The notes under the pieces were generated by a model. That model was not told the origin of the DNA. It made no database searches and worked only from the letters and a program-made list of their open reading frames with translations. A program made the position numbers and the translations under genes. A stretch of DNA of 64,000 nt from Paraburkholderia atlantica (lineage in GTDB: Bacteria > Pseudomonadota > Gammaproteobacteria > Burkholderiales > Burkholderiaceae), in NCBI RefSeq assembly GCF_009362785.1, contig NZ_WHNQ01000021.1, positions 82,873-146,872 of the forward strand. Direction: 5' to 3'. How positions within the stretch are numbered: position 1 is the first letter of the stretch; every line of letters begins with the position of its first letter. This document shows, one piece after another, positions 1 to 8,559 of this stretch.

Positions 1-1
1 G

Positions 2-784
2 CCGTTCGATTTCACCGGCTTTGCGTTGATCTCCCCCGGGCTCGTCGCACTGGTCTATGGACTTCAGAACACGTCGCGCGCGGCGGGCCTCGCGTGGCTG
101 CTTGCGGGCGTCGTGTTTCTCGCCGGGTTCGTGCTGTACGCGTTGCGCAAAGGCAATGCCGTGCTGATCGACGTGCGCATGTTTGCAACACGTACGTTCT
201 CGGTCGCGGCCCTCGCGCAGTTCTCCGCGAACGGGATCATGTATGGGCGACAGCTTGCAGTGCCGCTTTTTCTGATCGCGGGCTGCGGTTTGTCGGCTGC
301 GCACGCGGGCGGTCTGCTCGCGGCTACCGGCATCGGCATGATGTGCTCGTTCCCGCCGATCGGCTGGTTGACCGAGCGGCTCGGTTGCCGCGCGCTCGCG
401 GCGGGCGGCGCATTGCTGGCGTTTCTGAGCACGCTCGTGTTTCTATGGATGAGCATTGCTTCGTTCTCCGCCGGATGGGCCGCTGTCAGTCTGTTCCTTG
501 CGGGTGTCGGTCAGGGGACGATCAGCGTGCCGTCGATCTCGGCCGCGTATTCGTCGATCGCGAAAGAACGGCTCGCGGTCGCGAATACGGCGTTGAACAT
601 CGCGCAAAGAGTGGGTGGTCCGTTCGCCACGACGCTGCTCTCGATGGCGATCGCGCTGACACAGCACGGTGCTTCGGATGTACAGCCCAGCCGATTTTTG
701 CCGATGTTCGTGCTGCTGGCCGGGCTGCATTTGCTGTGCTTCACAGCGACGATGTTTCTGCCGGTTCGGGTTCGGAGGGTGTAG
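2..784 (+). CDS. MFS drug-efflux-like transporter, C-terminal part (5' end outside window)
   Basis: The reading frame is open from the first bases, so the gene starts upstream. About 260 residues are visible, with roughly six to seven hydrophobic segments separated by short charged loops such as LTERLG. The opening stretch FDFTGFALISPGL is typical of the second half of 14-helix DHA2 (EmrB/QacA-type) transporters, proton-driven exporters of the inner membrane. No substrate can be inferred. The gene ends at TAG and faces the convergent SDR gene 32 bp away; no clear terminator hairpin was seen between them. Confidence 0.8.
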   Translation, partial: PFDFTGFALISPGLVALVYGLQNTSRAAGLAWLLAGVVFLAGFVLYALRKGNAVLIDVRMFATRTFSVAALAQFSANGIMYGRQLAVPLFLIAGCGLSAAHAGGLLAATGIGMMCSFPPIGWLTERLGCRALAAGGALLAFLSTLVFLWMSIASFSAGWAAVSLFLAGVGQGTISVPSISAAYSSIAKERLAVANTALNIAQRVGGPFATTLLSMAIALTQHGASDVQPSRFLPMFVLLAGLHLLCFTATMFLPVRVRRV

Positions 785-816
785 AACGCCTGAGCGCACA
801 TTCTCGCGCCCGGACT

Positions 817-1536
817 TCACAGTAGTCGCAAGCCCCCATCACACTCGATCACCGCCCCCGTCATAAACGTGTTTTCCAGCAGAAACTGCAGCGCGTGCGC
901 GACATCGTCGGCCCGGCCGACGCGCCGCACCGGTAACGTTTCGCTTTGCTGCCGGAATACCTCGCTTTTCACGCTTGCAGGAAATCTGTCCCACCACGGC
1001 GTATCGATCACACCCGGCGACACCGCGTTCACCCGCAGCGGCGCCAACTCGCGCGCCAGCGTGCCGATCATGCTTTCGAGCGCGCCGTTGATCGCGCCCA
1101 GACCCGCCGTGCCCGGATTCGCGATGCGCGCCGAAATCGCGGTCAGAAACGTCATGCTGCCGTCGCGACGCAGCGTGGGCAGTGCGGTCTGCGCCGCTTC
1201 GAGCTGCGGCCAGAACTTGGCCTCGAAGCCGCGCCGCAGCGCGGCCAGATCAAGCTCGGCAAAGGGACCCGCGCCTTCGCCGCCCGACAGTGTGATCACC
1301 AGGTGATCGATGCCGCCGAGGCCGCCGAAGAAGCTTTGCAGCGCCGCGCGATCGGTGCAGTCGAGCGTCTCGCCCGTCACCTGACCACCGATACCGCTCA
1401 GTGCATCGTCCAGCTTGGCGCGGTCGCGCCCCACCGCGACGACGCTCGCGCCAGCCGCCGCGAGCCGCTTCACCGTCGCGAGCCCAACGCCCGACGACCC
1501 ACCCAGCACCACGACCTTCTGATTTTGCCAGTCCAT
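817..1536 (-). CDS. SDR family oxidoreductase with altered catalytic motif
   Basis: A 239-residue short-chain dehydrogenase/reductase-fold protein. The Rossmann glycine motif GGSSGVG (residues 12-18) and the NAVSPG segment after the active-site helix are clear. Where most SDRs have YxxxK, this protein reads LGAIN, so both the catalytic Tyr and Lys are replaced (Leu and Asn). It may belong to a divergent SDR branch or be a non-classical enzyme; the substrate is unknown. The start at MDWQ is preceded by AGGAG seven bases upstream. An open extension further upstream was not used because it runs into the divergent LysR gene. That LysR regulator (1619) is the likely controller. Confidence 0.85.
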   Translation of the reverse strand: MDWQNQKVVVLGGSSGVGLATVKRLAAAGASVVAVGRDRAKLDDALSGIGGQVTGETLDCTDRAALQSFFGGLGGIDHLVITLSGGEGAGPFAELDLAALRRGFEAKFWPQLEAAQTALPTLRRDGSMTFLTAISARIANPGTAGLGAINGALESMIGTLARELAPLRVNAVSPGVIDTPWWDRFPASVKSEVFRQQSETLPVRRVGRADDVAHALQFLLENTFMTGAVIECDGGLRLL

Positions 1537-1618
1537 TTCATCGCTCCTGAGAGTAAACGGAAGACCCCGTGGCAGTAGAATGCGCGGTGCGCGCCCATCA
1601 CTCAAATCGTTTAATGTC

Positions 1619-2569
1619 ATGGCCAACATCATTGAAAATGATTTTCGGCGCTTCGACCTGAACTTGCTGCTGACCTTCCGCGCGCTGCTGGAAGAGCGTA
1701 GCGTCACGCGTGCGGCACAGCGGCTGTTTCTCGGGCAACCGGCCGTCAGCGGCGCGCTGAAGCGCTTGCGCGAGACCTTCGGCGACGAGCTTTTCGTGCG
1801 CACGCCGCAAGGCATGACGCCGACGCCGCGCGCGCTCGAACTCGCGCGGCAGATCGAGCCATTCCTGCAATCGCTGCATCAGGCGCTCACGCAACCATCC
1901 GTGTTCGATCCGGCCCACGCGCAGCGGGTGTTTCGCCTCGGCCTCAGCGATTCGCTGGAACTGCTGCTGATGCCGGAGATCATGGCGCGCCTCGCCGCAG
2001 CAGCACCCGGCGTGAAGCTGATCGCGCGCTCCACCGATTCGACGCGCGCCGCCGCGATGCTCGACGATGGCGCGATCGAACTCGCGGTTGGCGTGTTCCG
2101 CGAGTGCGTGCCGTGGCAGCGACTCATGCCGTTGTTTTCGTGGCGCTTCGTAAGCGTCTACAACCCGCAGCTCGTCAGGCCGCGTCGCAAGCATTTGTCG
2201 ATGGACGAGTTTCTGCGCCACCGCCATGTGCTGACTTCGTTCAGCGCCGAGCTGCGCGGCTTCATCGATGAACGACTCGAGTTGCAGGGACTCAACCGCG
2301 AAGTCGTGTTTTCGAGTTCGAACTTCGCGACCAGTCCATTCATCGTGCAACGCACGGCGGCGATCGCGACGGTGCCGGAGTTCATCGGCCGCGTCTGGCG
2401 CGATACGCTCGGTCTCGCGCTCAGTCCGTTGCCGTTCGAGGTGCCGGGCTACGAAGTTTCGTTGATGTGGGCCGCGGCGCACGATCAGGACCCGGCGCTC
2501 GCGTGGTTAAAGCGCGAGTTCGCGGATGCGTTCGGCACGGCTGACAGCACTGCGCGTGCGGCGCGCTGA
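1619..2569 (+). CDS. LysR family transcriptional regulator
   Basis: A 316-residue LTTR. The N-terminal winged helix-turn-helix (about residues 8-67) is plain: FRALLEERSVTRAAQRLFLG, then AVSGALKRLRETFGDELFVR. It is followed by a LysR substrate-binding domain. The FDLNLLLTFRALLEE opening resembles the NodD/NahR/LinR-like branch. It is transcribed away from the SDR gene, the usual LTTR divergon, so it probably regulates that gene and itself from the 82-bp intergenic region. The chosen ATG begins MANIIENDF; an in-frame ATG 13 codons earlier is possible. The effector is unknown. Confidence 0.88.
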   Translation: MANIIENDFRRFDLNLLLTFRALLEERSVTRAAQRLFLGQPAVSGALKRLRETFGDELFVRTPQGMTPTPRALELARQIEPFLQSLHQALTQPSVFDPAHAQRVFRLGLSDSLELLLMPEIMARLAAAAPGVKLIARSTDSTRAAAMLDDGAIELAVGVFRECVPWQRLMPLFSWRFVSVYNPQLVRPRRKHLSMDEFLRHRHVLTSFSAELRGFIDERLELQGLNREVVFSSSNFATSPFIVQRTAAIATVPEFIGRVWRDTLGLALSPLPFEVPGYEVSLMWAAAHDQDPALAWLKREFADAFGTADSTARAAR

Positions 2570-2662
2570 CAGCGACGTGTGCTACGGTTCATAAGCGTCA
2601 CATTGCGTTGCGTTTCGCTTCACCGCTTCGCGGTCGCCCGTTCAAGCCAGGAGGAAATCCCG

Positions 2663-3067
2663 ATGACTCACCACATCGCAAAGGGCACCTTCATCGTCTC
2701 CCTTCAACCGATGCCGTTCGAAAACACGGAGGCCGAATCGAAGCTCGGCCGCATGTCGATCGACAAGCAGATCTCCGGCGATCTCGCCGCGACCACCCAA
2801 GGGCAAATGCTGAGTGCGATGACGAGCGTCAAAGGCTCGGCCGGCTATGTCGCGCTCGAGCAGGTCACGGGCACGCTGGCGGGCAAGCAGGGCACCTTCG
2901 TGCTGCAGCATATCGGCGTGATGAATCGCGGCGCGGCGTCGCTGACGGTGACGGTCGTGCCCGATTCGGGCACGGGCGAGCTGAGCGGCATTGAAGGCGA
3001 GTTCAAGATCGACATCGTCGATGGCGCGCATTCGTACGAGTTCGCTTATCGTCTGCCCGGCGATTGA
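2663..3067 (+). CDS. DUF3224-like protein
   Basis: A 134-residue protein beginning MTHHIAKGTF, with a strong AGGAGG ribosome-binding site about eight bases before the ATG. Features such as the GRMSIDKQISGDL segment, the G-rich beta-strand pattern and the terminal SYEFAYRLPGD match the DUF3224 family, small beta-barrel proteins of the allene oxide cyclase-like class. No signal peptide or membrane segment is seen, so it is likely cytosolic. Function is unknown. It lies 93 bp after the LysR gene on the same strand and 27 bp before a membrane protein gene, possibly one transcript. Confidence 0.8.
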   Translation: MTHHIAKGTFIVSLQPMPFENTEAESKLGRMSIDKQISGDLAATTQGQMLSAMTSVKGSAGYVALEQVTGTLAGKQGTFVLQHIGVMNRGAASLTVTVVPDSGTGELSGIEGEFKIDIVDGAHSYEFAYRLPGD

Positions 3068-3094
3068 GATGCCGAACATGATTCGCGAGCAGGC

Positions 3095-3685
3095 ATGACC
3101 CGACTGTTCGGCGTCCTGGGGGCGATCGTTTCGCTGGTCGCGTTTCTGCCTTATGGACTTGCGATCTGGCGCGGCACCGTACGTCCTCATCTGTTCACGT
3201 GGCTGGTCTGGTCGGTCGTCACGGCGATTGCGGCCGTCGGGCAATTCGTCGCCGGTGCAGGCCCCTCCGCGTGGGCTACGGCGGCGATCGCGGCCACCTG
3301 CTTCGTTGTCCTCGTGGCGAGCGTCTTCAGGGGCGAACGGCAGCGGACCGCTTTTGATTGGCTTTGCCTGATCGCTGCTTTGTCGGCCATTCCGCTCTGG
3401 ATACTCACCAATGATCCGACCTTGTCGATCTGTCTTGTCACGCTGATCGAACTCGTCGGCCTCGGGCCGACGGTGCGCAAAACTATTCTTGATCCGTGGA
3501 GCGAGAGTCTTTTGTATTTTGCGTTGTGCGTTCTCAAGTACGCGCTCGCGATTCTCGCGCTGCCGAAATGGAGTGTGGCCGTGGCGTTTTATCCGGCGGT
3601 GAATATCGTGGCGTCGATCGGGGTCTGTTTGTTGATGGTGGTGCGCAGGCGTCAGGTGGGGGCGTATTCCGCGCGCTCGCAGTGA
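3095..3685 (+). CDS. Small polytopic membrane protein, PQ-loop/SWEET-like size
   Basis: A 196-residue hydrophobic protein with about six predicted membrane helices. The first runs over residues 5-25, and the LFTWLVWSVVTAIAA segment forms the second. The start ATG follows the DUF3224-like gene by 27 bp, but no strong Shine-Dalgarno sequence is obvious. The short loops and the RPHLFTWLVW motif recall uncharacterised proteobacterial integral membrane proteins with PQ-loop-like topology. No transport or enzyme motif can be assigned. The gene ends at TGA, convergent with the epoxide hydrolase gene 146 bp further on. Confidence 0.65.
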   Translation: MTRLFGVLGAIVSLVAFLPYGLAIWRGTVRPHLFTWLVWSVVTAIAAVGQFVAGAGPSAWATAAIAATCFVVLVASVFRGERQRTAFDWLCLIAALSAIPLWILTNDPTLSICLVTLIELVGLGPTVRKTILDPWSESLLYFALCVLKYALAILALPKWSVAVAFYPAVNIVASIGVCLLMVVRRRQVGAYSARSQ

Positions 3686-3831
3686 ATCCCAGATGTTCAA
3701 ACTGGCCCACCCGCATGCCAGCGGAAAGCCGCGTTCATAGCCGTATCGTTGAATCTAATGTTGGTCATTCCATTCGTGGCAAGAATGTGCCGGGCGCGCT
3801 GCGTCCCGGCGCTCCTGCAACTCCGTTCGCC

Positions 3832-5190
3832 TCACTGCTGACGCAGCGGCCTCAACCCCGCGCGCACTTCCTCGGCGAACAGTTGAGGCTGCTCCCACGC
3901 CGCGAAGTGGCCGCCCTTGTCGGGCCGGTTGTAGTAGATCAGGTGGTGATACGCGCGCTCCGTCCAGCTGCGCGGAGCCTGATAGTTTTCGCGCGGGAAC
4001 ACGCTGACGGCCGCCGGGACCGATACGTCGGCGGCAGCGAGGAAGTTGAAGTGTGACTCCCAATAGAAGCGCCCGGCCGACACGCCGGTATTCGTGAGCC
4101 AGTAGAGCGTGATGTCGTCGAGGAGATCGTCGCGAGTCAGCGCCCCCGCGGACTCTCCATTGACGATCCGTCCATACACGGCGGAGGTCAGCGCCGCCGC
4201 CGGTTGAGTGTAGCCGTCGCCATGGTCGAGCAGCCAGGCCGCAAGTGCGATCGGCGAATCCGAGAGTCCGAAGAGCGTCTGCGGGCGCGTGCCCATTTCC
4301 AGCGCGTAGGCGCGCCGCTTTTTTGCGGCGCTGCTCAATTGCTCGTACGCATGCTTCTCGTCGTCGGAGAGATTGGCGGGCGTAGGATCGCCGTCCTGAA
4401 GCGCCTTGGCGATTTCCGGCGGGATCGTGGCAGGGAAATTCACGTGGATGCCGATTAGCTCCGGCGGAGCCTGTTTGCCCATCACGTTCGCGACCACACC
4501 GCCGAGGTCACCGCCTTGCGCCGCGAACTTGTCGTAGCCAAGGCGCTTCATCAACACGACCCACGCGCGCGCTGTGCGCTCAGGGCCCCAGCCTACCTCC
4601 GCAGGCCTGCCCGAGAAGCCGTAGCCGGGTAGCGACGGAATGACGAGATGAAAGGCGTCCGAAGCGCTTGCACCATAAGCTGTGGGATTGGTCAGCGGAT
4701 CGATGATCTTGAACTGCTCGATGACGGAGCCGGGCCAGCCATGCGTAACGATGAGCGGCATCGCGTCCTGATGCTTTGAGCGCACGTGAATGAAGTGAAT
4801 ATCGAGTCCGTCTATTTCGGTCACGAAATTCGGCAGTGCATTCAGGCGCGTCTCGCACCTGCGCCAGTCGTAATCGGTCGACCAGTGGCGCGCAAGCTCC
4901 TGCATCATCGCGAGCGGCACACCTTGTGACTCGTCGTTGACGGTCTCCTTGTCAGGCCAACGGGTGGCCTTGATACGGCGTCGCAGATCCACAAGCTGCG
5001 CTTCGGGCACGTGCACGCGCAGCGGACGAATCGCGGTCTTGTCGCCGTTCGGCGCTTGCTTGATGTCGGTGATCGCTTGTGAGGTTTGCGCGAATGACAG
5101 TCGACTCAGCGACGCTGCTGCCAGGGCGGCTGCGCTAACGCCGACGAAACGGCGGCGCGACGGAGATGCGAGAAGAAGATCGTCAGACAT
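3832..5190 (-). CDS. Tat-exported epoxide hydrolase family protein
   Basis: A 452-residue alpha/beta-hydrolase. The N-terminus carries a twin-arginine signal (RRRF, residues 12-15, then an Ala-rich stretch ending near FAQ), so a periplasmic location is predicted. It continues with the EHN epoxide hydrolase N-terminal domain (about residues 55-165), the oxyanion motif HGWPGS (150-155), the nucleophile elbow GGDLGG with Asp228, and the catalytic His of KGGHFAAWEQP (about 428). These are the features of microsomal-type epoxide hydrolases, which open epoxides to diols through an Asp ester intermediate. The start at MSDD is chosen because it places the Tat signal at the N-terminus. A MarR/NmrA remnant lies just upstream on the same strand. 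Confidence 0.88.
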   Translation of the reverse strand: MSDDLLLASPSRRRFVGVSAAALAAASLSRLSFAQTSQAITDIKQAPNGDKTAIRPLRVHVPEAQLVDLRRRIKATRWPDKETVNDESQGVPLAMMQELARHWSTDYDWRRCETRLNALPNFVTEIDGLDIHFIHVRSKHQDAMPLIVTHGWPGSVIEQFKIIDPLTNPTAYGASASDAFHLVIPSLPGYGFSGRPAEVGWGPERTARAWVVLMKRLGYDKFAAQGGDLGGVVANVMGKQAPPELIGIHVNFPATIPPEIAKALQDGDPTPANLSDDEKHAYEQLSSAAKKRRAYALEMGTRPQTLFGLSDSPIALAAWLLDHGDGYTQPAAALTSAVYGRIVNGESAGALTRDDLLDDITLYWLTNTGVSAGRFYWESHFNFLAAADVSVPAAVSVFPRENYQAPRSWTERAYHHLIYYNRPDKGGHFAAWEQPQLFAEEVRAGLRPLRQQ

Positions 5191-5343
5191 TTGGACTCCG
5201 ATTGCCTGGTATTTGTGGCAGAGCGCACGTGCATGCTTCGCAACACCAAGCGTAGTCATGATGGCGGCCACGTGCCACTACCGTGCACATCGCCCGCCAT
5301 CGGATTCGAGCCGTACCTGCCGGCGTGAGAAAAGCGCGGCTCG

Positions 5344-5864
5344 TCAGCCCGGTGCGGCGCCGCTCGAGAATGCGGCGGCATGGCGCGTGACGAACTCGCG
5401 CATGCCCCTCGGCGCATTGCCGGTGAGTTTGCGAAAGTCGTCGGTCATGCGGTCGTAGCTTCCTTGCGCATGCGAGACACCCTCCATGGCGTGATGCATT
5501 GAATCGAGACCGGTCAGATCGCGGGGCACGACCTGCGCGCCGAGACGGCGCAGATCTTCGGCGCGTGCGTCTTCGTGGCGCACCAATGCGCGATCAGCTG
5601 TCGAAGGTTCCTCGTGAGTGTCGAGCGATCGTGATGGTTCTTGCGTCCGAGCGCGGTGCGGCTCAACGGTCCATGCTCACTGATCAGCACTAGAAGCGAT
5701 AGCTGCGAGGCGTTGATGCCAAGCGGGCGCAGCATCTCGTCGTAAAGCGAGGTCAGCACGCGCGCAATCTGCCGCGTGCGCGTCAGCAGACAGTGGCGCG
5801 CGATCTGGCCGCTTTCGCTGCAGCCGATTTCAGTGCCGTGCGGGATCGTTTCGATGCGGGACAT
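5344..5864 (-). pseudogene. Chimeric remnant: MarR N-terminal half joined to pieces of an NmrA-like gene
   Basis: Reading the minus strand from 5864, a MarR-type regulator begins MSRIETIPHG and runs through SQLSLLVLISEHGPLSR and DRSTLTRNLRQL, the recognition helix. Near 5597 the homology stops. In another frame, NmrA/SDR-like sequence starts at once (ALVRHEDARAEDLRRLGAQVV), continues to about HHAMEGV, then jumps to a typical NmrA C-terminus (MTDDFRKLTGNAP, REFVTRHAAAF) ending at 5344. So the MarR lacks its second half and the NmrA-like gene lacks its Rossmann start and its middle. This looks like two deletions in a former marR-nmrA pair. Neither product should be functional. Confidence 0.75.
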
Positions 5865-6075
5865 GCTTCGCGACTCCAGGGTGCACGGGCTGTTTGCCCG
5901 GTTGGCGTATTGGAGCGTCCGCATGTATCCGGAACGTGTCTGGCGAACCGCCTTTTTGTATGCGTACGTTTCCGCGCGCAAAGCAGATACGCGGCGATAC
6001 AAATCTCGTGCGCGGGACGGCCGCAGCTAGCGGTCGCTGCAGGCCCGGACCGCCGCTTTCAACACGGCATCTGCA

Positions 6076-7011
6076 TCAGTCAGCGGATTCACCTTGACGC
6101 GCCGCCCCGAACATCGTCATGCGCTGCAAAATCCACGCGAGCAGTTCGTGCGCGGCCGCGACGAGTGGCCGCCCGGACTTCACCAGCACGCGCGCCTTCG
6201 TGCCCAGAAACAGCGCGTGATCGATCGGCACGGTCACCAGCTCGCCAGCCTGAATCTCGCGCGAGGCCGCGAACTCTCCGATCAGCGTCGCAAAGTTTTC
6301 ATCGGCGACGAAACGCTTGAGTGCCGTCAGGGAATTGGTGGTGAGCGTCGCGCGGATCTCAACGTGTTCGACGAACGCGAGCATCGTTGCGAGATGCCCG
6401 ATGCCGAACGTGCTCGGCATCAACGCGAGCGGCCACGCGAGCAGATCGTCGATCGTGGCGGGCTTGCCGCGCCGGGCGAGCGGATGGTCGCGGCGCACCA
6501 GCAACACCACGGGCTGCGCGGAACTCGCGCGATATTCGACCCGCGGATGCGGCGGCGGATTGAACGCGAGCCCGATATGCGCGCGGCTTTCCGCAACTGC
6601 GTCGAGCACGTCGTCGACCGGCAGCACGGTGAGGCCGATATCGACCTTCGGGTATTGCACGCAGAACGGCGTGATGACCTCGGCAATCAGCGCATCCACG
6701 TAACCCTCGCTGACGGCCAGATCGACGCGGCCTTGCTGCAAGCCGCGCAACGCGTGCAACTGATCCTCGAACTTCTCCTGCTGCGCGCGATAGCCGCGCC
6801 AGAACTCCAGCAGATGCGCCGCGGCCTCGGTTGGCCGGACGCCGCGCGCCTGGCGCTCGAACAGCTGCACCCCGAGTTCGTCTTCGAGCAGCTTGATCTG
6901 CCGCGTGATCACCGAGGGCGACGTGTTGAGGCTGTCCGCCGCACCGCGGATCGTGCCGTGCGTGAGCACCTCGTGGAAATAGCGCAGCCGCTGCTGGTTG
7001 ATTTCGCGCAT
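6076..7011 (-). CDS. LysR family transcriptional regulator
   Basis: A 311-residue LTTR. The N-terminal HTH is clear (LRYFHEVLTHGTIRGAADSL, then SVITRQIKLLEDELGVQLFER), followed by a two-lobed substrate-binding domain from about residue 90. The gene is divergent from the MFS transporter and M81 peptidase pair starting at 7196, separated by 184 bp, so it is the probable regulator of those two genes. The ATG gives the usual short N-terminus before the HTH. The inducer cannot be read from sequence. Confidence 0.88.
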   Translation of the reverse strand: MREINQQRLRYFHEVLTHGTIRGAADSLNTSPSVITRQIKLLEDELGVQLFERQARGVRPTEAAAHLLEFWRGYRAQQEKFEDQLHALRGLQQGRVDLAVSEGYVDALIAEVITPFCVQYPKVDIGLTVLPVDDVLDAVAESRAHIGLAFNPPPHPRVEYRASSAQPVVLLVRRDHPLARRGKPATIDDLLAWPLALMPSTFGIGHLATMLAFVEHVEIRATLTTNSLTALKRFVADENFATLIGEFAASREIQAGELVTVPIDHALFLGTKARVLVKSGRPLVAAAHELLAWILQRMTMFGAARQGESAD

Positions 7012-7195
7012 CGCACCCCCGTTTGCCTGTCGCTTCGTTGCCCTAGGAGGAACAATATGTGAACTTTGTTGCTCTTGCTAGCAAGGATTGCCCTGGTCAG
7101 GATGGTGTTGCGCACGATGCGCATCACATCTATTGCATGCGACCCGAGCAGGCGCCAAAGCGTCGCCACCGGTCGACACACATTCGGAGACAGAC

Positions 7196-8485
7196 ATGGC
7201 GGCCATTCTTCCCACCGCGCGAAGCGGCGACGCTTCGGCGCTCTACAGCAAGATCAACGCGCACTTGCTGCCGTTTCTTCTGATCTGCTATCTGTTTGCT
7301 TACCTCGATCGCGTCAACGTCGGCTTCGCGAAGCTTCAGATGCAGACCGATCTCGGCTTCTCCGATGCCGCTTACGGTGTGGGCGCTGGCATCTTCTTCG
7401 TCGGCTATGTGCTGTTCGAGCTGCCGAGCAACCTGCTGCTGCCGCGCATTGGCGCGCGCAAGACCTTCGGCCGCATTCTCGTTCTTTGGGGCATTACATC
7501 GGCCTGCATGCTGTTCGTGCGCAGCGTGCCGGCGTTCTACGCGATGCGCTTCCTGCTGGGCGTATTCGAGGCCGGTTTCGCGCCGGGCATGATCTTCTAT
7601 CTGTCACGCTGGTACGGCCCCTCGCGCATGGCGCGGGCGATTGCGATGGTGTTTCTGGCCGGGCCGATCGGTGGGATCGTCGGCGGGCCGGTTTCGGCGG
7701 CGATCATGAGCACGCTCGCGGGCAAGGCGGGCCTCGCCGGCTGGCAATGGATGTTTCTCGTCGAAGGCCTGCCGTGCATCGTGCTGGGCATCGCGACCTT
7801 TCTCTATCTGCCTGACCGCCCGGCCGACGCCTCGTGGCTCAGCGACGCCGACAAGCGCCAGCTGGAGGCCGAAGTCGGCGCGGCGCAGGCTCATGCCACT
7901 TCGTTTCGACACGTGCTGCGCGATCGCAAAGTCTATGTGCTGGCGTTCGCCTACTTCTGCATCATTGCCTCGATCTACGCGATCAGCTTCTGGCTGCCCG
8001 CCATTCTGAAGGCTCAGGGCGTGAGCGACCTGATCACGCTCGGCTGGTACACGTCGATTCCGTACGTCGCCGCGGCGGTGGGCATGCTCTATATGGGCTC
8101 GCGTTCGGACCGGCTCGGCGAGCGGCGCCTGCATTGCGCGGCGCCGGCGGCCGCCGCCGCGTTGCTGCTCGCCGCCTGCGCGGCCGCGGGCAGTCATGTC
8201 GCGCTCACGCTGACGCTGCTCACGCTCGTGACGATGGCGCTGTGGATGGCCTACACGGTCTTCTGGGCGATTCCGCCCGAATACGTCAAGGGGCCGGCCG
8301 CCGCGGGCGGTATCGCGCTCATCAACACCATCGGACTGTCTGGCGGCTTCTGGGGGCCCGCGGCCATCGGCTGGATCAAGACGGCGGCCGGCAGCCTGCA
8401 ACCGGCGCTGCTCGCAATGGCTGGCGTGTCGCTGCTTGCCGCGCTGCTGATCCTTCCGCTTCGGCTCGCTGCCACCAAGCCCTGA
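7196..8485 (+). CDS. MFS transporter, anion:cation symporter (ACS) family
   Basis: A 429-residue, 12-helix major facilitator protein. Family signatures of ACS transporters (phthalate, tartrate, glucarate and 4-hydroxyphenylacetate type) are visible: YLDRVNVGFAKLQM after helix 1, the GAGIFFVGYVLFELPSNL segment in helix 2, and LGVFEAGFAPGMIFYLSRWY in helix 4. It probably imports an organic anion by proton symport. The start at ATG 7196 gives MAAILPTARSG; an upstream in-frame ATG at 7088 would add an unlikely Cys/His-rich leader. The M81 peptidase gene follows after 74 bp, so the substrate may be a peptide-like or amide compound that enzyme processes (inference). Confidence 0.87.
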   Translation: MAAILPTARSGDASALYSKINAHLLPFLLICYLFAYLDRVNVGFAKLQMQTDLGFSDAAYGVGAGIFFVGYVLFELPSNLLLPRIGARKTFGRILVLWGITSACMLFVRSVPAFYAMRFLLGVFEAGFAPGMIFYLSRWYGPSRMARAIAMVFLAGPIGGIVGGPVSAAIMSTLAGKAGLAGWQWMFLVEGLPCIVLGIATFLYLPDRPADASWLSDADKRQLEAEVGAAQAHATSFRHVLRDRKVYVLAFAYFCIIASIYAISFWLPAILKAQGVSDLITLGWYTSIPYVAAAVGMLYMGSRSDRLGERRLHCAAPAAAAALLLAACAAAGSHVALTLTLLTLVTMALWMAYTVFWAIPPEYVKGPAAAGGIALINTIGLSGGFWGPAAIGWIKTAAGSLQPALLAMAGVSLLAALLILPLRLAATKP

Positions 8486-8559
8486 CCTTGTGCCGCGCTT
8501 TCAGGGCGCGCCACGCAGTCGATTCTTTTAGCCATCCTTTTTCAACGAGGTAACGGGAA

